A stretch of DNA of 64,000 bases from Chrysophaeum taylorii (lineage: Eukaryota > Sar > Pelagophyceae > Pelagomonadales > Pelagomonadaceae), in contig JAQMWT010000027.1 in the NCBI GenBank assembly GCA_029834535.1, forward strand, positions 109,723 to 173,722. Direction: 5' to 3'. Position 1 is the first letter of the stretch. Every line of letters begins with the position of its first letter. Of this stretch, positions 1 through 9,376 are shown in pieces. A program made the position numbers and the translations under genes. The notes under the pieces are model-generated. The model saw only the letters and a list, made by a program, of their open reading frames with translations, had not been told where the DNA came from and ran no database searches.

Positions 1-446
1 AGCGAGACGCGATACTCGGCGTTTTTGAACATGTAACCCGTCATCTGAAGCTGGAACATGAGATTGGCGAGTCGCTCGGAGGTTGTGGCCGTCGTCGTTT
101 CCATCGCAAAGCCGCCCGCGTTTCCGAGGAGTCCCATGATCGTCTGCCTCACGGCTTCCTGGACGCGCTCCGGCGCAGTTTTCGCAAATCGTCCGATGAT
201 CTCCTTGGGCGACAGCGCGGCGACGAGCCGGTAATATTCGTTATCCTCCTCAAAGGGAAGAAGGGCCGTCGACGTCGCGTTCCGCGGGGCGAGTTGGAAC
301 TCGGCGTCTCGCGTCCCGTTGTCGGAACGGTAGCTCAGGGGGAGCGAGTCCTGCCCGGCGCTCATCACGACCCGCCGCGGCAGAGTCCCATGGTACACGA
401 ATCCCGTGCACGCGCTGAACAACACTATTATCGCCCGCCGCCGCAT
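1..446 (-). CDS. DUF760 family protein, partial (C-terminus beyond window edge)
   Basis: Reading the minus strand from an ATG at 446 gives an open frame of 148 codons that runs off the window edge. The part after about residue 70 matches the DUF760 pattern: a segment with SPKEIIGRFAKTAP, then QEAVRQTIMGLLGN, then MTGYMFKNAEYRVS. DUF760 proteins of plants and algae are mostly plastid proteins of unknown biochemical role. The N-terminus (MRRRAIIVLFSACTGF) is a short hydrophobic leader with a Phe after a small-residue stretch, which could be a stramenopile bipartite plastid signal; that part is inference. The start codon is only 23 bp downstream of the stop codon of the upstream gene on the same strand, so its promoter must lie within that gene or the two are co-transcribed. 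Truncated only by the window, not visibly broken. Confidence 0.8.
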   Translation of the reverse strand, partial: MRRRAIIVLFSACTGFVYHGTLPRRVVMSAGQDSLPLSYRSDNGTRDAEFQLAPRNATSTALLPFEEDNEYYRLVAALSPKEIIGRFAKTAPERVQEAVRQTIMGLLGNAGGFAMETTTATTSERLANLMFQLQMTGYMFKNAEYRVS

Positions 447-469
447 CTTTCGACTACCCCCCAAAGGGT

Positions 470-2038
470 TCAACCACCCACTCCCGCCTGGGGAGGGGGT
501 ACGTGTTCAGCAACAGGATCGTCGTGGTGGTAGAACTCCCCCATCGGCACCACGGGGGTATCATCTTCGACATCTGCCGCGAGGCTGCTGCTGCGACCGA
601 AGAGGCCATTTGGCGGCGGCGGCTGATCATCATACACCTCGTTCGTTGTTGCGCTCGGTTTGGGGATGTACTTCAGAGACGGCGGGCGTCGAGCCTGGCC
701 CAAGAGCTCGTCCACCTCGTCGCTGTTGATGGGCTTGAGGCCGAGGTAGGCCCCCACGGGGTTGATGAGGGGCCCACCAAGGACACCTATAATGCAACCG
801 AACAACGCGAGAGAGATGAGACCGATCATGCAGGCGAAAAGCTTGCCAGAGAATGAGGTGGGCGAGTGGTCGTGGATGTCGAGATTGTCGAGCTCGGCAC
901 CGGTGAGCTCGGCGAGAATGAGGTAGAAGCACACCTTGAATGCCCAGCCCTCGGCTGCCTCGAGGATGGCCCCGAAGACGGCAGAGAGCAACAACACGGC
1001 GACAGGGAGCACCACGAAGGTTATGAGCGCGAGTTTTTTGAGCGAGTCCACAAATTGGGTCTGGACTCTCGCTTTGTCGGCGATATCGACACAGGTCGCG
1101 ATGAGGTCGTCGAAGGCGACGTCGTGGTTGTCTGAGGGAAGGCCCAGGAGAGTGAAAACCTGGTCCGTGGGCGAGGGCACGCCCATGCCACGAAGCCCGG
1201 CCCGCAGTTGAGAGCGCGATAAAGGGCCAGACTGGTTGATGTCCATCGCCTTGAAGAGTTGACGTCGCCGCTGGAGGATGCGCCGCGCCAACCAGACGTG
1301 GTCGGTCGTTTCGCCGCGGAGCATCTCATCCTCGGGCACGACCTGGGCGAGATTTTTTCTTCTTCCTTTCAGCTGCGCTACTTTATTGGCCAACCCGACG
1401 TCCTCGTGCTCGTCCGTGCCCTCCATCTCCACGGGCAACGAGATGCGCCCCGTGTACGCGAGAACGGGATCAAGAAGTGGGCCTGATGCGATCCCACAAA
1501 CGCACCCAAACGATACAATGCCGACGAGCGAGAGGCACGCAAATACGATTCGCGATATATGGTTCGTTGCCGGCGACACGTCCGCCACCGTCACCGCCGT
1601 CCCGCTCAGCTCGGCGAGCGTCATCCAAAAAGCGTCGTGAAACGCGTGCCCATCCAAGAGCGCAAGAATGCCGCCGAGGACGATTGCGAGCGCCACGTTT
1701 AGTAAAGGCACGTACACGAAGATCATCTTTGCTAGCTTCCTGAGCGCGTCCTTGGCTTCGACGATGCTCTTGTGTCGTTCGCTGATCTCCCGCACCAACC
1801 CCAGCAGCTCCTTGAAGCTGATGCTGCCGTCGGCGTCGGCGTCGGCGCGCCGCACAATGTCTCGCGCGACGGCCTTAGCCTCAGGGGTGGCCATCCCGAA
1901 GGTCCTTGCCAAGCCGACGCTGATCTCCTGCGGCGTCAGCAATTCGTCGGCCTTCTCGTCCATCTCCAGAAACCACGTGTACAAAGACCTGCGCTCGTGG
2001 AACAGCTTGCGGCATACAGCTTCCGTGTTGTTGTCCAT
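470..2038 (-). CDS. Duplicated EF-hand plus two-TM pore-like membrane protein
   Basis: 522 residues from the ATG at 2038; the open frame continues upstream without another ATG. The protein is an internal duplication. Each half has an EF-hand region followed by two hydrophobic segments flanking a re-entrant-like stretch. The first half has a degenerate EF loop (about 27-38) and a canonical loop DADADGSISFKE (66-77), then TM, FWMTLAELSG, a D-x-S-P-A-T stretch, and TM. The second half has a near-canonical DINQSGPLSRSQ loop, then TM, ILAELTG, a S-P-T stretch, and TM. This TM-P-TM arrangement resembles tandem-pore K+ channels, but the TxGYG selectivity filter is absent from both pores and replaced by a shared AEL(S/T)G. 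A calcium-regulated channel-like or structural membrane protein is plausible; ion conduction is not supported. The C-terminal tail is proline-rich and acidic. Confidence 0.7.
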   Translation of the reverse strand: MDNNTEAVCRKLFHERRSLYTWFLEMDEKADELLTPQEISVGLARTFGMATPEAKAVARDIVRRADADADGSISFKELLGLVREISERHKSIVEAKDALRKLAKMIFVYVPLLNVALAIVLGGILALLDGHAFHDAFWMTLAELSGTAVTVADVSPATNHISRIVFACLSLVGIVSFGCVCGIASGPLLDPVLAYTGRISLPVEMEGTDEHEDVGLANKVAQLKGRRKNLAQVVPEDEMLRGETTDHVWLARRILQRRRQLFKAMDINQSGPLSRSQLRAGLRGMGVPSPTDQVFTLLGLPSDNHDVAFDDLIATCVDIADKARVQTQFVDSLKKLALITFVVLPVAVLLLSAVFGAILEAAEGWAFKVCFYLILAELTGAELDNLDIHDHSPTSFSGKLFACMIGLISLALFGCIIGVLGGPLINPVGAYLGLKPINSDEVDELLGQARRPPSLKYIPKPSATTNEVYDDQPPPPNGLFGRSSSLAADVEDDTPVVPMGEFYHHDDPVAEHVPPPQAGVGG

Positions 2039-3228
2039 GGCTTCGTTTTTGACTACAATTATTATTGTTATTAGCTTGTAGATAGCGTGTGTTTGCTCTC
2101 CATACTTTCGGGTGTGGGTGGGATATGTATCGTATCTGGTATGTACTTTTACCATATCCCGAAATGAGGAACTAACTAACTAACTTCAGACCTCTCCCGA
2201 GCATGGGAGCCAGGCCGGACCGACAGGTGCCAGTCCGGAATCACGGGCCTGTAGACGAGGAGCGCCGAAAGGTCGGTCGGCGGAGAGTGACCATCAAGCT
2301 TGTCGCCATGCGACGAGGAGACCGCGATGTGACTGACAACCAACTCGTCGATAACCTTCCGTCTTCGCCCCCCGGCCATACCCCGTCCCACCGCGAACGT
2401 TCCGGCTGCCAACCGGCCCGCCCGGGAGGCGAATAGGTGCCAACCTACGCCGGGAGGGCGGATGCTATTATTACTGTAGTGGTTTGAAAGGCATCTTGTG
2501 GGCGGGCTGGCAGAGAGGTGAGGTGCCCACCAGCTTCGTGCGAAGAGCCACCGATGCGTCCATTCTCTATGCTGTCCTCTTCGCGTCTCCGTGGTTTTTC
2601 ATTCGTTTTATGAAGAAGTGCGAGGCGCGCTCCACTCGTTTTGCGTCACTTTGTTGTCACCGTGGTCGGTCTTCTTCTTCGGGGGTGGCGTGCCTACTCT
2701 TTTTTTTTTTCTCCCCGTGGGTGGGCGGCCGAGCTTGGTGGTGTGGGCTCGTTGAACCTGCGGGATGAGGCGGAGACCTCGTTGGCCGCCGTTGCTGCTC
2801 TCCCGCGCACCTTCATCTCCGCAAAAAAATTGCACGTCTCTCTGAGCCGCGGTCGATCGAAGAACAATTTAATTCCTACCTACGAAGTGGTGGCCCTGGC
2901 GCCGGTTCGTAAGGTTCACCGTAGTAGTGGTGGTGCGCAGGACATCGCAGGACAACAAAGTTCTCTCGAGGAGGGGCGGCGACGGCGGCGGCGGCGGCTT
3001 CATCCAACTCCTCGGGCGACCCGCCCGCCTTTCGGTTCGGAACGCAGCCCGATAGAGAGGTATGGAGGAAAGGAAGCGGCGGCGACGCAGACGGTCTTGT
3101 TTGGTTCTTCGTTAGACGCGTAGAAGAAGGCTCTTATTGGGCAGGCGAGCTCAGATCGGTCTCGAGAGGAGGTCGCCGCGGGGATTATTAACCTTACAAC
3201 ATACACAATATCAAATATATGCAGATTA
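2039..3228. other. Intergenic, no gene supported
   Basis: This 1190-bp interval between two minus-strand genes has only short overlapping open frames without family signatures. It contains one copy of a dispersed repeat at 2164-2247 and a T-rich run near 2700. I see no tRNA or other RNA gene. Confidence 0.6.
2164..2247 (-). repeat. Dispersed repeat copy A with TTAG-type tail
   Basis: Read on the minus strand, this segment runs from CCCGTGATTC through a GGCCTGG/TCCCATGCTC core to GGAGAGGTCTGAAGT and ends in a (GTTA)n tail. It aligns with 17333-17426 on the plus strand with about 6 mismatches in 65 positions over the core. A unique body joined to a short simple-repeat tail is typical of the 3' end of a LINE or SINE. 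Upstream flanks of the two copies are not similar. Confidence 0.6.
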
Positions 3229-5688
3229 TTAGTCGTCGTCATTGGGGAGATCCGGCTGCTGCTGTTGTTGGTCCGCGGGCACATCCGCGGGAGGTGTGGG
3301 GGCGTCGTGTTCGGGGGGCGCGAGGGGGTTTCGACAGACGGGGCACTCTAAGTTGGTGGATCTGGAGTGTGAGGTGTCGACGTAGAGCTGGAGGCAGGCA
3401 AGGTGGAGTATGTGGCCGCAGGGAAGCTTGACAGGGACATGGTGGGTGCGGCGGACACGGTCTCGGTCTCGCGGAGGGTCGCCGCCGTCGTTTTCGTCGT
3501 CGTTTTCGTCGTCGTCGTCGTCCGGAGGTTCTTCGGCGAGGGGCGCGAGGCAGACGACGCAGCAGTCGTCGTAGGCCGTGATGTCGTCGGGCGTCGCGAC
3601 CTGGAAGAGGGAGCGGGCCTGGAGCGCAGCCCGGGCCTTGACCCATTGTCTGTGGAAGGATACGCGGGCGCGGAGCCTCGAGTGGGCCTGCTGCGCGAAG
3701 ACGGAAAAGAGGACGGAGCCGGTGGTGACGCGCGAGGCGCCCGAGACGAGCTCGACCGCGTACCAGACGAGGACGAGGGAGAGCTCGAGGACGTCGGTGA
3801 GGTACTCGACGTAGTAGGTCGCGACGCCAAAGGCGGCGGAGCGGGCGGCGGGCGAGGGGGGCCGGTAGAGGCGTCGAGCGCGACCGGCGCCGAAGACGAG
3901 GGCGGCGACGCGCGCGTAGGCCGTCGAGAGAGCCGGTCCGAGCTCGAAGACAGCGAGGGCGCAGTGGTGCGCGAGGGCCTGCGTGGTGCGCTTGGATGCG
4001 CGCGCGGCGAGGGCGACGAGCTGGAGCGCGGCGAGGGGACCGCGCGCGTCGTAGGCGGCGCGGACGAGAGCTATAGCCGCGGCGAGAATCGCGAGCTGGG
4101 TAGTCAAGAGGAGCGAGAAGAGGCGAACGTGGGTCAAGGCGCGGTCCCAGAAGAGGTCGGTCGGTGCGGTCACGAGGTGGGCGAGCCTCGCGCGCGCGAG
4201 GCGGGAGAGGACGCCGAGAGCGCTCGCGGCGAGCGTAGCGAACGCGGCCGCGACGGTCGCGAGCGCGGCGTCGCCGCGTCGTTTGCGGGGAGCCGTGTCG
4301 CAGACGGCAACCACGCAGAGGGCGATACCGCCGGCCGTTTCCTCCAAAACCAGCTTGCGGAGGAGAGCCGCCTCCTGGTCGCGGAGCCGGCCGAGGCCCA
4401 GGAAGCGAACGAGCTTGAAAGCGGCGATCGACGCGCGCCGAAACAGGTCCAAGAAACTCGCCGCGACCACCGCGGAGGCGACGACAAGGGTCGTGCCCTC
4501 GAGGCCAACCGAGGCGCGGACGGTGTCTTCGAAGTCGTCGCGGCTCACCACGAGCACGAGGTAGCCGCTGACGAGCACGAGGAGCGGCTTCGAGACGTCG
4601 ACCGACTCGGTCAGGTAACGCTCGGCGGCTCGTAGAACGGCCCCCAACGCCGCGCGCCGCCAGGGCCCCGCGAGCCGCGACACCAAGAGTCGCGGGAGGC
4701 GCCAGGGGAGCAGGGCGATCAGAGGTTCGACTTGCCCAGCGGCTTCGCGCCGCCGCCGGTCCTCGAGCCACGGGTCCTCCTCCTCCTCTTCCCTACCGAC
4801 GACGACCGGCACCTCGGCGATCAAGAGCGGCTCGAGGCGAGGTTGCGGGGGCGCGCCGAGGCCGTCCTCGCGGTCCTCGTTCAACAGCCGAATTTGCTGG
4901 GCACGGTCCTGCTCCTCCATGTCGAGGAGATTGCGTCGCAGGAGACCCCGCGCGAGGCGCCGAAACGCGAAGAACGCGAGCGTCGCTATCCCCGTGACCG
5001 CCGTGCCGACCAGCGCCACCGTCGCGCCGTCCTCCTCCTCGTCCTTCCGCGACTTTTTCGGGGGCTCCAGCGCGTTCACCACACCCATGATTCCCTGCGC
5101 GGAAGCGCGCTCGCACGTGTCCCCCCGCGACGCCAACAGCACGAACGGCACCCGTCCCAACGCCTTCTTGCCCGACGGATCGACCCTCGCCCACGCCGCG
5201 CGCTCCCCGGGCGGGAGCGTCGCGTTCGTCGGCTCGATCGTCCGCAGGTAGTCCACGTCGTCGGCGTGCGAGCTCACGTTCCGGAGGTCGCTCAGGAACC
5301 AGTGCCGGAGCCCGTTCGTCCACTCGAACCGGCTCACGTGCAACGACGACTTACCCCGACGAAACGCCGGCGCTCCGCTCACGTTCCCGATCAACTCGTA
5401 CCACCCGTCGATCTCGGGGGCCTCCGACCCCACCACGCACACGCCCGCCGGCGGATATATACCTTCCCGCAGCACCCAAAACGACGATGTGCTGTTCTCC
5501 TCCGCGTCACCCACCACGGCCTCCAGCAACGCGGCCACCGTCGCCTCCACCGACACCTCGCGCTCCTGCTTGAACCACTCGGCGTACAACCGACGCACCT
5601 CCTCCTCCTCCTCCTTCTCTCGCGCAGAGCACGCGACCCATATCAAGGCGACCACCACCACTAATAATAATGACCGCCTTTCAACCAT
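3229..5688 (-). CDS. Multi-pass membrane RING-H2 protein, putative E3 ubiquitin ligase
   Basis: 819 residues from an ATG at 5688. The N-terminus (LLLVVVVALIWVACSA) is a clear signal peptide or signal anchor. A luminal/extracellular region of about 210 residues with several N-x-S/T sites follows, then a TM helix, an acidic loop, and at least six hydrophobic segments between about 330 and 680. The C-terminus has a RING-H2 set: C710, C713, C757, H759, H762, C765, C782, C785. The first and second metal pairs are separated by a 43-residue acidic insertion (EEPPDDDDDENDD), longer than usual. The layout, membrane spans followed by a cytosolic RING, is that of ER or endomembrane ligases such as HRD1 and gp78, but I see no specific orthology. 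It ends in a poly-Gln and acidic tail. Confidence 0.75.
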   Translation of the reverse strand: MVERRSLLLVVVVALIWVACSAREKEEEEEVRRLYAEWFKQEREVSVEATVAALLEAVVGDAEENSTSSFWVLREGIYPPAGVCVVGSEAPEIDGWYELIGNVSGAPAFRRGKSSLHVSRFEWTNGLRHWFLSDLRNVSSHADDVDYLRTIEPTNATLPPGERAAWARVDPSGKKALGRVPFVLLASRGDTCERASAQGIMGVVNALEPPKKSRKDEEEDGATVALVGTAVTGIATLAFFAFRRLARGLLRRNLLDMEEQDRAQQIRLLNEDREDGLGAPPQPRLEPLLIAEVPVVVGREEEEEDPWLEDRRRREAAGQVEPLIALLPWRLPRLLVSRLAGPWRRAALGAVLRAAERYLTESVDVSKPLLVLVSGYLVLVVSRDDFEDTVRASVGLEGTTLVVASAVVAASFLDLFRRASIAAFKLVRFLGLGRLRDQEAALLRKLVLEETAGGIALCVVAVCDTAPRKRRGDAALATVAAAFATLAASALGVLSRLARARLAHLVTAPTDLFWDRALTHVRLFSLLLTTQLAILAAAIALVRAAYDARGPLAALQLVALAARASKRTTQALAHHCALAVFELGPALSTAYARVAALVFGAGRARRLYRPPSPAARSAAFGVATYYVEYLTDVLELSLVLVWYAVELVSGASRVTTGSVLFSVFAQQAHSRLRARVSFHRQWVKARAALQARSLFQVATPDDITAYDDCCVVCLAPLAEEPPDDDDDENDDENDGGDPPRDRDRVRRTHHVPVKLPCGHILHLACLQLYVDTSHSRSTNLECPVCRNPLAPPEHDAPTPPADVPADQQQQQPDLPNDDD

Positions 5689-5750
5689 CGCCGCAGTGGA
5701 ACGTACCTCAAGCCGACTACAACGGCCGGAAGGAACTCTTCACCAGACCA

Positions 5751-5779
5751 GAGCTAGAGCTAGAGCTAGAGCTAGAGCT
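5751..5779. repeat. (GAGCTA)n hexanucleotide microsatellite
   Basis: Nearly five uninterrupted copies of GAGCTA, about 65 bp upstream of the RING gene start codon. Confidence 0.9.
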
Positions 5780-5810
5780 GATGGGGGGTGGTAAAAGCTA
5801 TCTACTAAGT

Positions 5811-5876
5811 GGCAAGGCGAGGCAAGGCAAGGCAAGGCAAGGCAAGGCAAGGCAAGGCAAGGCAAGGCAAGGCAAG
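5811..5876. repeat. (GGCAA)n pentanucleotide microsatellite
   Basis: About thirteen copies of GGCAA with one GGCGA variant near the left end. Confidence 0.95.
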
Positions 5877-6463
5877 CAACTCCCAGGCTCGAAGTGCTTC
5901 CAGAATATATGTAAAACGGACGACACTCACCCATGACGAGGCCGTACGAGCCCTCAAGACGACACCATTGTCGGAAGCTCCCGCCGTTTCCCGCTGCTGC
6001 CGCTGCTGCTGACGTGAATGCTATGATGAGAGAGAAAGGGCGACTGTCTTCTTCTTTTTCTTCTTCTTCTTCTTTATTGTGGGGGAAATTCTGGCTGGCA
6101 CCGTACGGGTTCCGTCCGAGAGCGACGACGTGCTCGAATTGGTCGCGTTTTTGTGTTATGCGCCAGACCAGATACTGAAGGTTGGCGAATGCTGCTGCTG
6201 GTGGTGCTGCGCCGTAACTATAATAATGCCCAGTGCGGCAAAAACAAAAAAAAAACACTGTCACACAACCATATCGCACAAATCAAATGGCCAAACGGTC
6301 TCCCTCTTTCGCGCAAGGAAGCGCATCACACCTCAGGTGGGAAGAGTCTTTTTCAAAAACAAAACTGAGACAACCACACCGAAGAGCCACTACCATCAAT
6401 CACCCTCGTGCATGATGCGTTCCAATGTTGTTCTACTGTACAAAATTAATGCGTCGCGAGTGA

Positions 6464-7506
6464 CTACGGGAGCGCCGTGTCTCTGGTCGCTCCTTCGGAG
6501 TCGTCGGCGAGCGGGGAATAGGCGGGGACTCCCGTATCGGCGTCGTCCGGCGAAGGCACCTTGCCTCTCTCCTCCCGGGGGGCGGTGAGTTCGTGAGCAG
6601 CGAGAATCGCGACGATCATGACGCCGCCGATGATGGTAAAGACGGGCGGAACCTCACCGTAAATCGCGAAGACCCAGACGGGACCGAAGACGGCCTCGAC
6701 GAGACTGATGAGGCCGACCTGGGCAGCGGTGATATAGGCGGGCGCGATCGAGAAGGCGATGTTGACGGCTCCGACGGCGAGGCTATCAACGGCGATTGCG
6801 ACGAAGGCAAATGACGGCATGGCGAGGCTCGCGCTGGCGCAAGTCGCGGCGACGCCAAGGACGGCCGCGGCGAAGAGGAGACCGAAGGACGAGGCCAACG
6901 GCACCGAAATCTCGGGGGCCACCCGACTCGCGGCGCGGGCCGACGTCAGGAAGAGGGCCATGGTGAGGCTAGTGGTGATCGCCATGGCGTCGCCGTACGA
7001 GTTCCGTCCGCCACCAAAGTTTCCGGAAACGAATTCGGGAGCGAACATTACGAACAACGCGAGGACGGCACAAACGAGCGCGAAGATCGTGCGGCGTGGC
7101 AGGACGTCGTTCAAGAACACCCAACCAATGACGGCCGACCAGAGCGGGTGCATCGAATAGCACAATACTGCGGTCGCGGCGTACGTGTACACGAACGCGT
7201 ACGAGAGAAGAATAATCGACACAGCTTGGAGAGAGCCCATGGCGGTACACGCGACGATGCGTCGGCTGGCCGACGCGAAGGCCGACCGCTCGCAATAGAA
7301 GCCGCACACGACACCCATTAGGAGACACTTCCAAAACGTCATGGCTACGAGCTTCCCGCCCGCGGCGGACGCCCAGCGCAGGAGCACAGCGTCTGCGCGA
7401 CGCGCTCAACGCGGCCATGATTGCGACATCTACCTGGCGTCACCATCACGACCCCCGCGGTGGCAATCACAACGCCCTTGCGTTCTGGGGAGAAACCACG
7501 CATCAT
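6464..7506 (-). CDS. EamA/DMT family transporter, two exons
   Basis: CDS is join(6464..7392, 7434..7506) on the minus strand, 333 residues. Exon 1 starts at the ATG at 7506 and encodes MMRGFSPERKGVVIATAG plus part of the first helix. A 41-nt intron (7393-7433) with GTAGAT donor and GCGCAG acceptor splits an Asp codon, and exon 2 resumes with DAVLLRWA. The join restores the TPDAxLLRW motif that marks the end of TM1 in drug/metabolite transporters, which is strong support for the intron. The protein has about ten hydrophobic segments in two EamA repeats and a hydrophilic, acidic C-terminal tail. Substrate cannot be told from sequence. Its start codon is 48 bp downstream of the esterase stop codon at 7555 in the opposite sense of reading order, i.e. 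the neighbouring minus-strand gene lies immediately upstream. Confidence 0.85.
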
Positions 7507-7554
7507 ACTTCGTCTTCTGGGTTCTGGGTCCAGATCCGTTCTTCTCCTTCTTCT

Positions 7555-8927
7555 TCAAGCTTTTTCGATTAAAACAGGGGGTGTCGAGTAGTTGTTGAAG
7601 GCCATGCAAAAGAAGGCGGCCTGCTCGGCGTTGGAGGCGCGGGGAATCCTCGTCGCGTCGAGCCTCTCGAGGAAGTCGAAGTTGGACCTGAAGTTGTACA
7701 AAATTTGCTTCCCCCTATGGTCGGCGTCGTCGGTCACGAGGAACCGGCGATCGGAGACGTCGTCGGCAGTCATGTGGACGTAGTCGGTGTGGTAGACCAC
7801 ATACTTCAAACCCGCGGCTTCGGCTACCTTGGCGTAGGCGCGACCCGCGAGGGCGTGGTGGGGAAAGTCGGTGGGCGCGGTGCCGTTCAGGTAGTTTTTG
7901 ACGTACAACAAAGGGGGCGTGGCATAGTGGTCTCTCGCCGACTGCATTGTCTCGGAGGGGTACCATATTTTGGCCGCGAGGCCGCGCTGGAAGGGCGTCT
8001 CGTTGGGCCACACCTGCGTCCGTCGAAGCGTCCCGATGGTGACCGCGTAGAAAACGTCGTCGCCGCAATACGCGGCGACGGTCGCGTTGTTCCAGGTCGC
8101 GTTGCAGAGCGAGTAGTCGGTCGCCGTGGTGCACCTGCGACGAACGTGTCAACGACATCACACATAAAAGGGGACGCTGGTGCAAGCTGAAGGTTACCGA
8201 TCGTCGACACGCACGCAGATACGTCGAGGAAATCGGCGACGAGGACGTCGTCGCCAACGTCGTCGGCAAACATCGTCCAGACCTTGTCCAGCGCGTTGTC
8301 CACGGGGTAGTTGAGCTGCGCGTCCGTGTAGAGAATCCCGCGCACCGTAAAATGGGGCTTGAGGGCGTGCCACACCCACGCGAGATAGTGGATCTCGCTC
8401 CCGCCGGCCGAGCTGCCCATCAACCCGATCGCGCGTTCGTCGACGTCGTTCCGCGCCACCAGCGCCTCCAGTCCCGCGACAGCGTCCCAGGCGGCCTGGG
8501 TGTTCCACTCTTGCCTGCCGATGCGCGGCACGTAGTCGGCGAGCGCCCGCGCGGGATTTAAAGAGAGCTCTCCCGTCGTCTCGTCGATCTCGACAAACTC
8601 GGCGGGGTGCGGGGCCGCGCACCCGGTGCCGCCGTCGTCGCAATAATAGTACGAAGTTCCGTCGAGGCGGTAGTCGATGCTGGCGAAGGCGATGCCGCGT
8701 TCTAAGAGCAACCGGCACGTCTCGTCGCACTCGCCAGCGGCTGAGCCATGGAGAAAAGCCCCCCCGTGAAAATACGCCACGACCCCTACCTTGCCGACGG
8801 TGTTGTCGGGCTTGTAGAGGTAGTAGGTGTTGCATTCTCGATTCCCATCCGCCGCGAAGTACTTGCCGTATTCCACGCGCTCGATTACAATACCTGACAC
8901 GACAGCGGCGTACAAGGCGACTTTCAT
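7555..8927 (-). CDS. Alpha/beta-hydrolase, carboxylesterase-like, two exons
   Basis: CDS is join(7555..8134, 8215..8927) on the minus strand, 430 residues, ATG at 8927. The N-terminus (MKVALYAAVVSGIVI) is a short signal peptide. The oxyanion-hole motif FHGGAF lies near residue 54 and the nucleophile elbow GSSAGG near 170. The 80-nt intron (8135-8214) has a GTGCGT donor and CGCAG acceptor. Splicing there gives DVSACTTATDYSLCNATW and joins two frames that each carry conserved-looking sequence, whereas a donor at the nearby GTAACC would leave the wrong frame. Several N-x-S/T sites and paired Cys in exon 2 suggest a secreted or endomembrane enzyme. The acid and His of the triad are probably in exon 2 but I could not assign them with certainty. 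The acyl substrate is unknown. Confidence 0.75.
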
Positions 8928-9376
8928 CGGGTGAAAAAACCGAGGGTCTTGATAGGGTCCGAGGATGGATGACGTTCAGCCTACAATGCTGTAAAATCCC
9001 AAATGTAGGTTTCTCGGACAATCATTAGGGGGGGCAATTTAAGAAACCTGGGGCGCACGGGCACAGCGAAGCCGACCCGAACAACAACTCGCGGTTTTTT
9101 TTTTATGATCGCGGGATATACATCCAAGGGAGACACTCTGCGGTGGTCCGGACTTCATATCTCCAATTTCAGCACTGCTACTTGGTCATCGGAGGCACCG
9201 TGCTGGGCACTATACGATACACGTGAGGCGCTAAGGCGCGTTGCGGCGTCAACAATGCGCAGGGCAGCTGGGGGGAGGGCGCCGTTGAGTTTGGAGCGAG
9301 GAAGTGAGTCGGAGACGCGACCTCGGCAAGTCCGGGCCTGTCCGTGGCTCGTCTTGGGGCCCGTTGCGTCGGGACA
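8928..9376. other. Intergenic, nothing recognised
   Basis: 449 bp between the esterase start and the stop codon of the coiled-coil gene. It has an A/T-rich stretch near 9090-9105 and short open frames only. Confidence 0.6.

Larger units (their letters stand above)
5689..6463. other. Intergenic with microsatellites
   Basis: Upstream region of the RING gene and downstream of the EamA gene. It holds two short tandem arrays (5751-5779 and 5811-5876) and CT-rich and A-rich runs. Open frames here are created by the repeats, and I support no gene. Confidence 0.6.

Noticed and set aside
3403-4635. Long plus-strand open frame opposite the RING gene
   Set aside because: Antisense shadow caused by high GC; Glu/Arg/Gly-rich with no domain, whereas the minus strand encodes TM helices and a RING.
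5740-6279. Minus-strand frame through the GAGCTA and GGCAA arrays
   Set aside because: Reading frame is created by microsatellites (LALALA and LPCLALPCLA translation).
8135-8200. Alternative esterase intron with GTAACC donor at 8197
   Set aside because: Its length is a multiple of three and leaves the downstream exon in a frame without conserved sequence; the GTGCGT donor gives the right frame.
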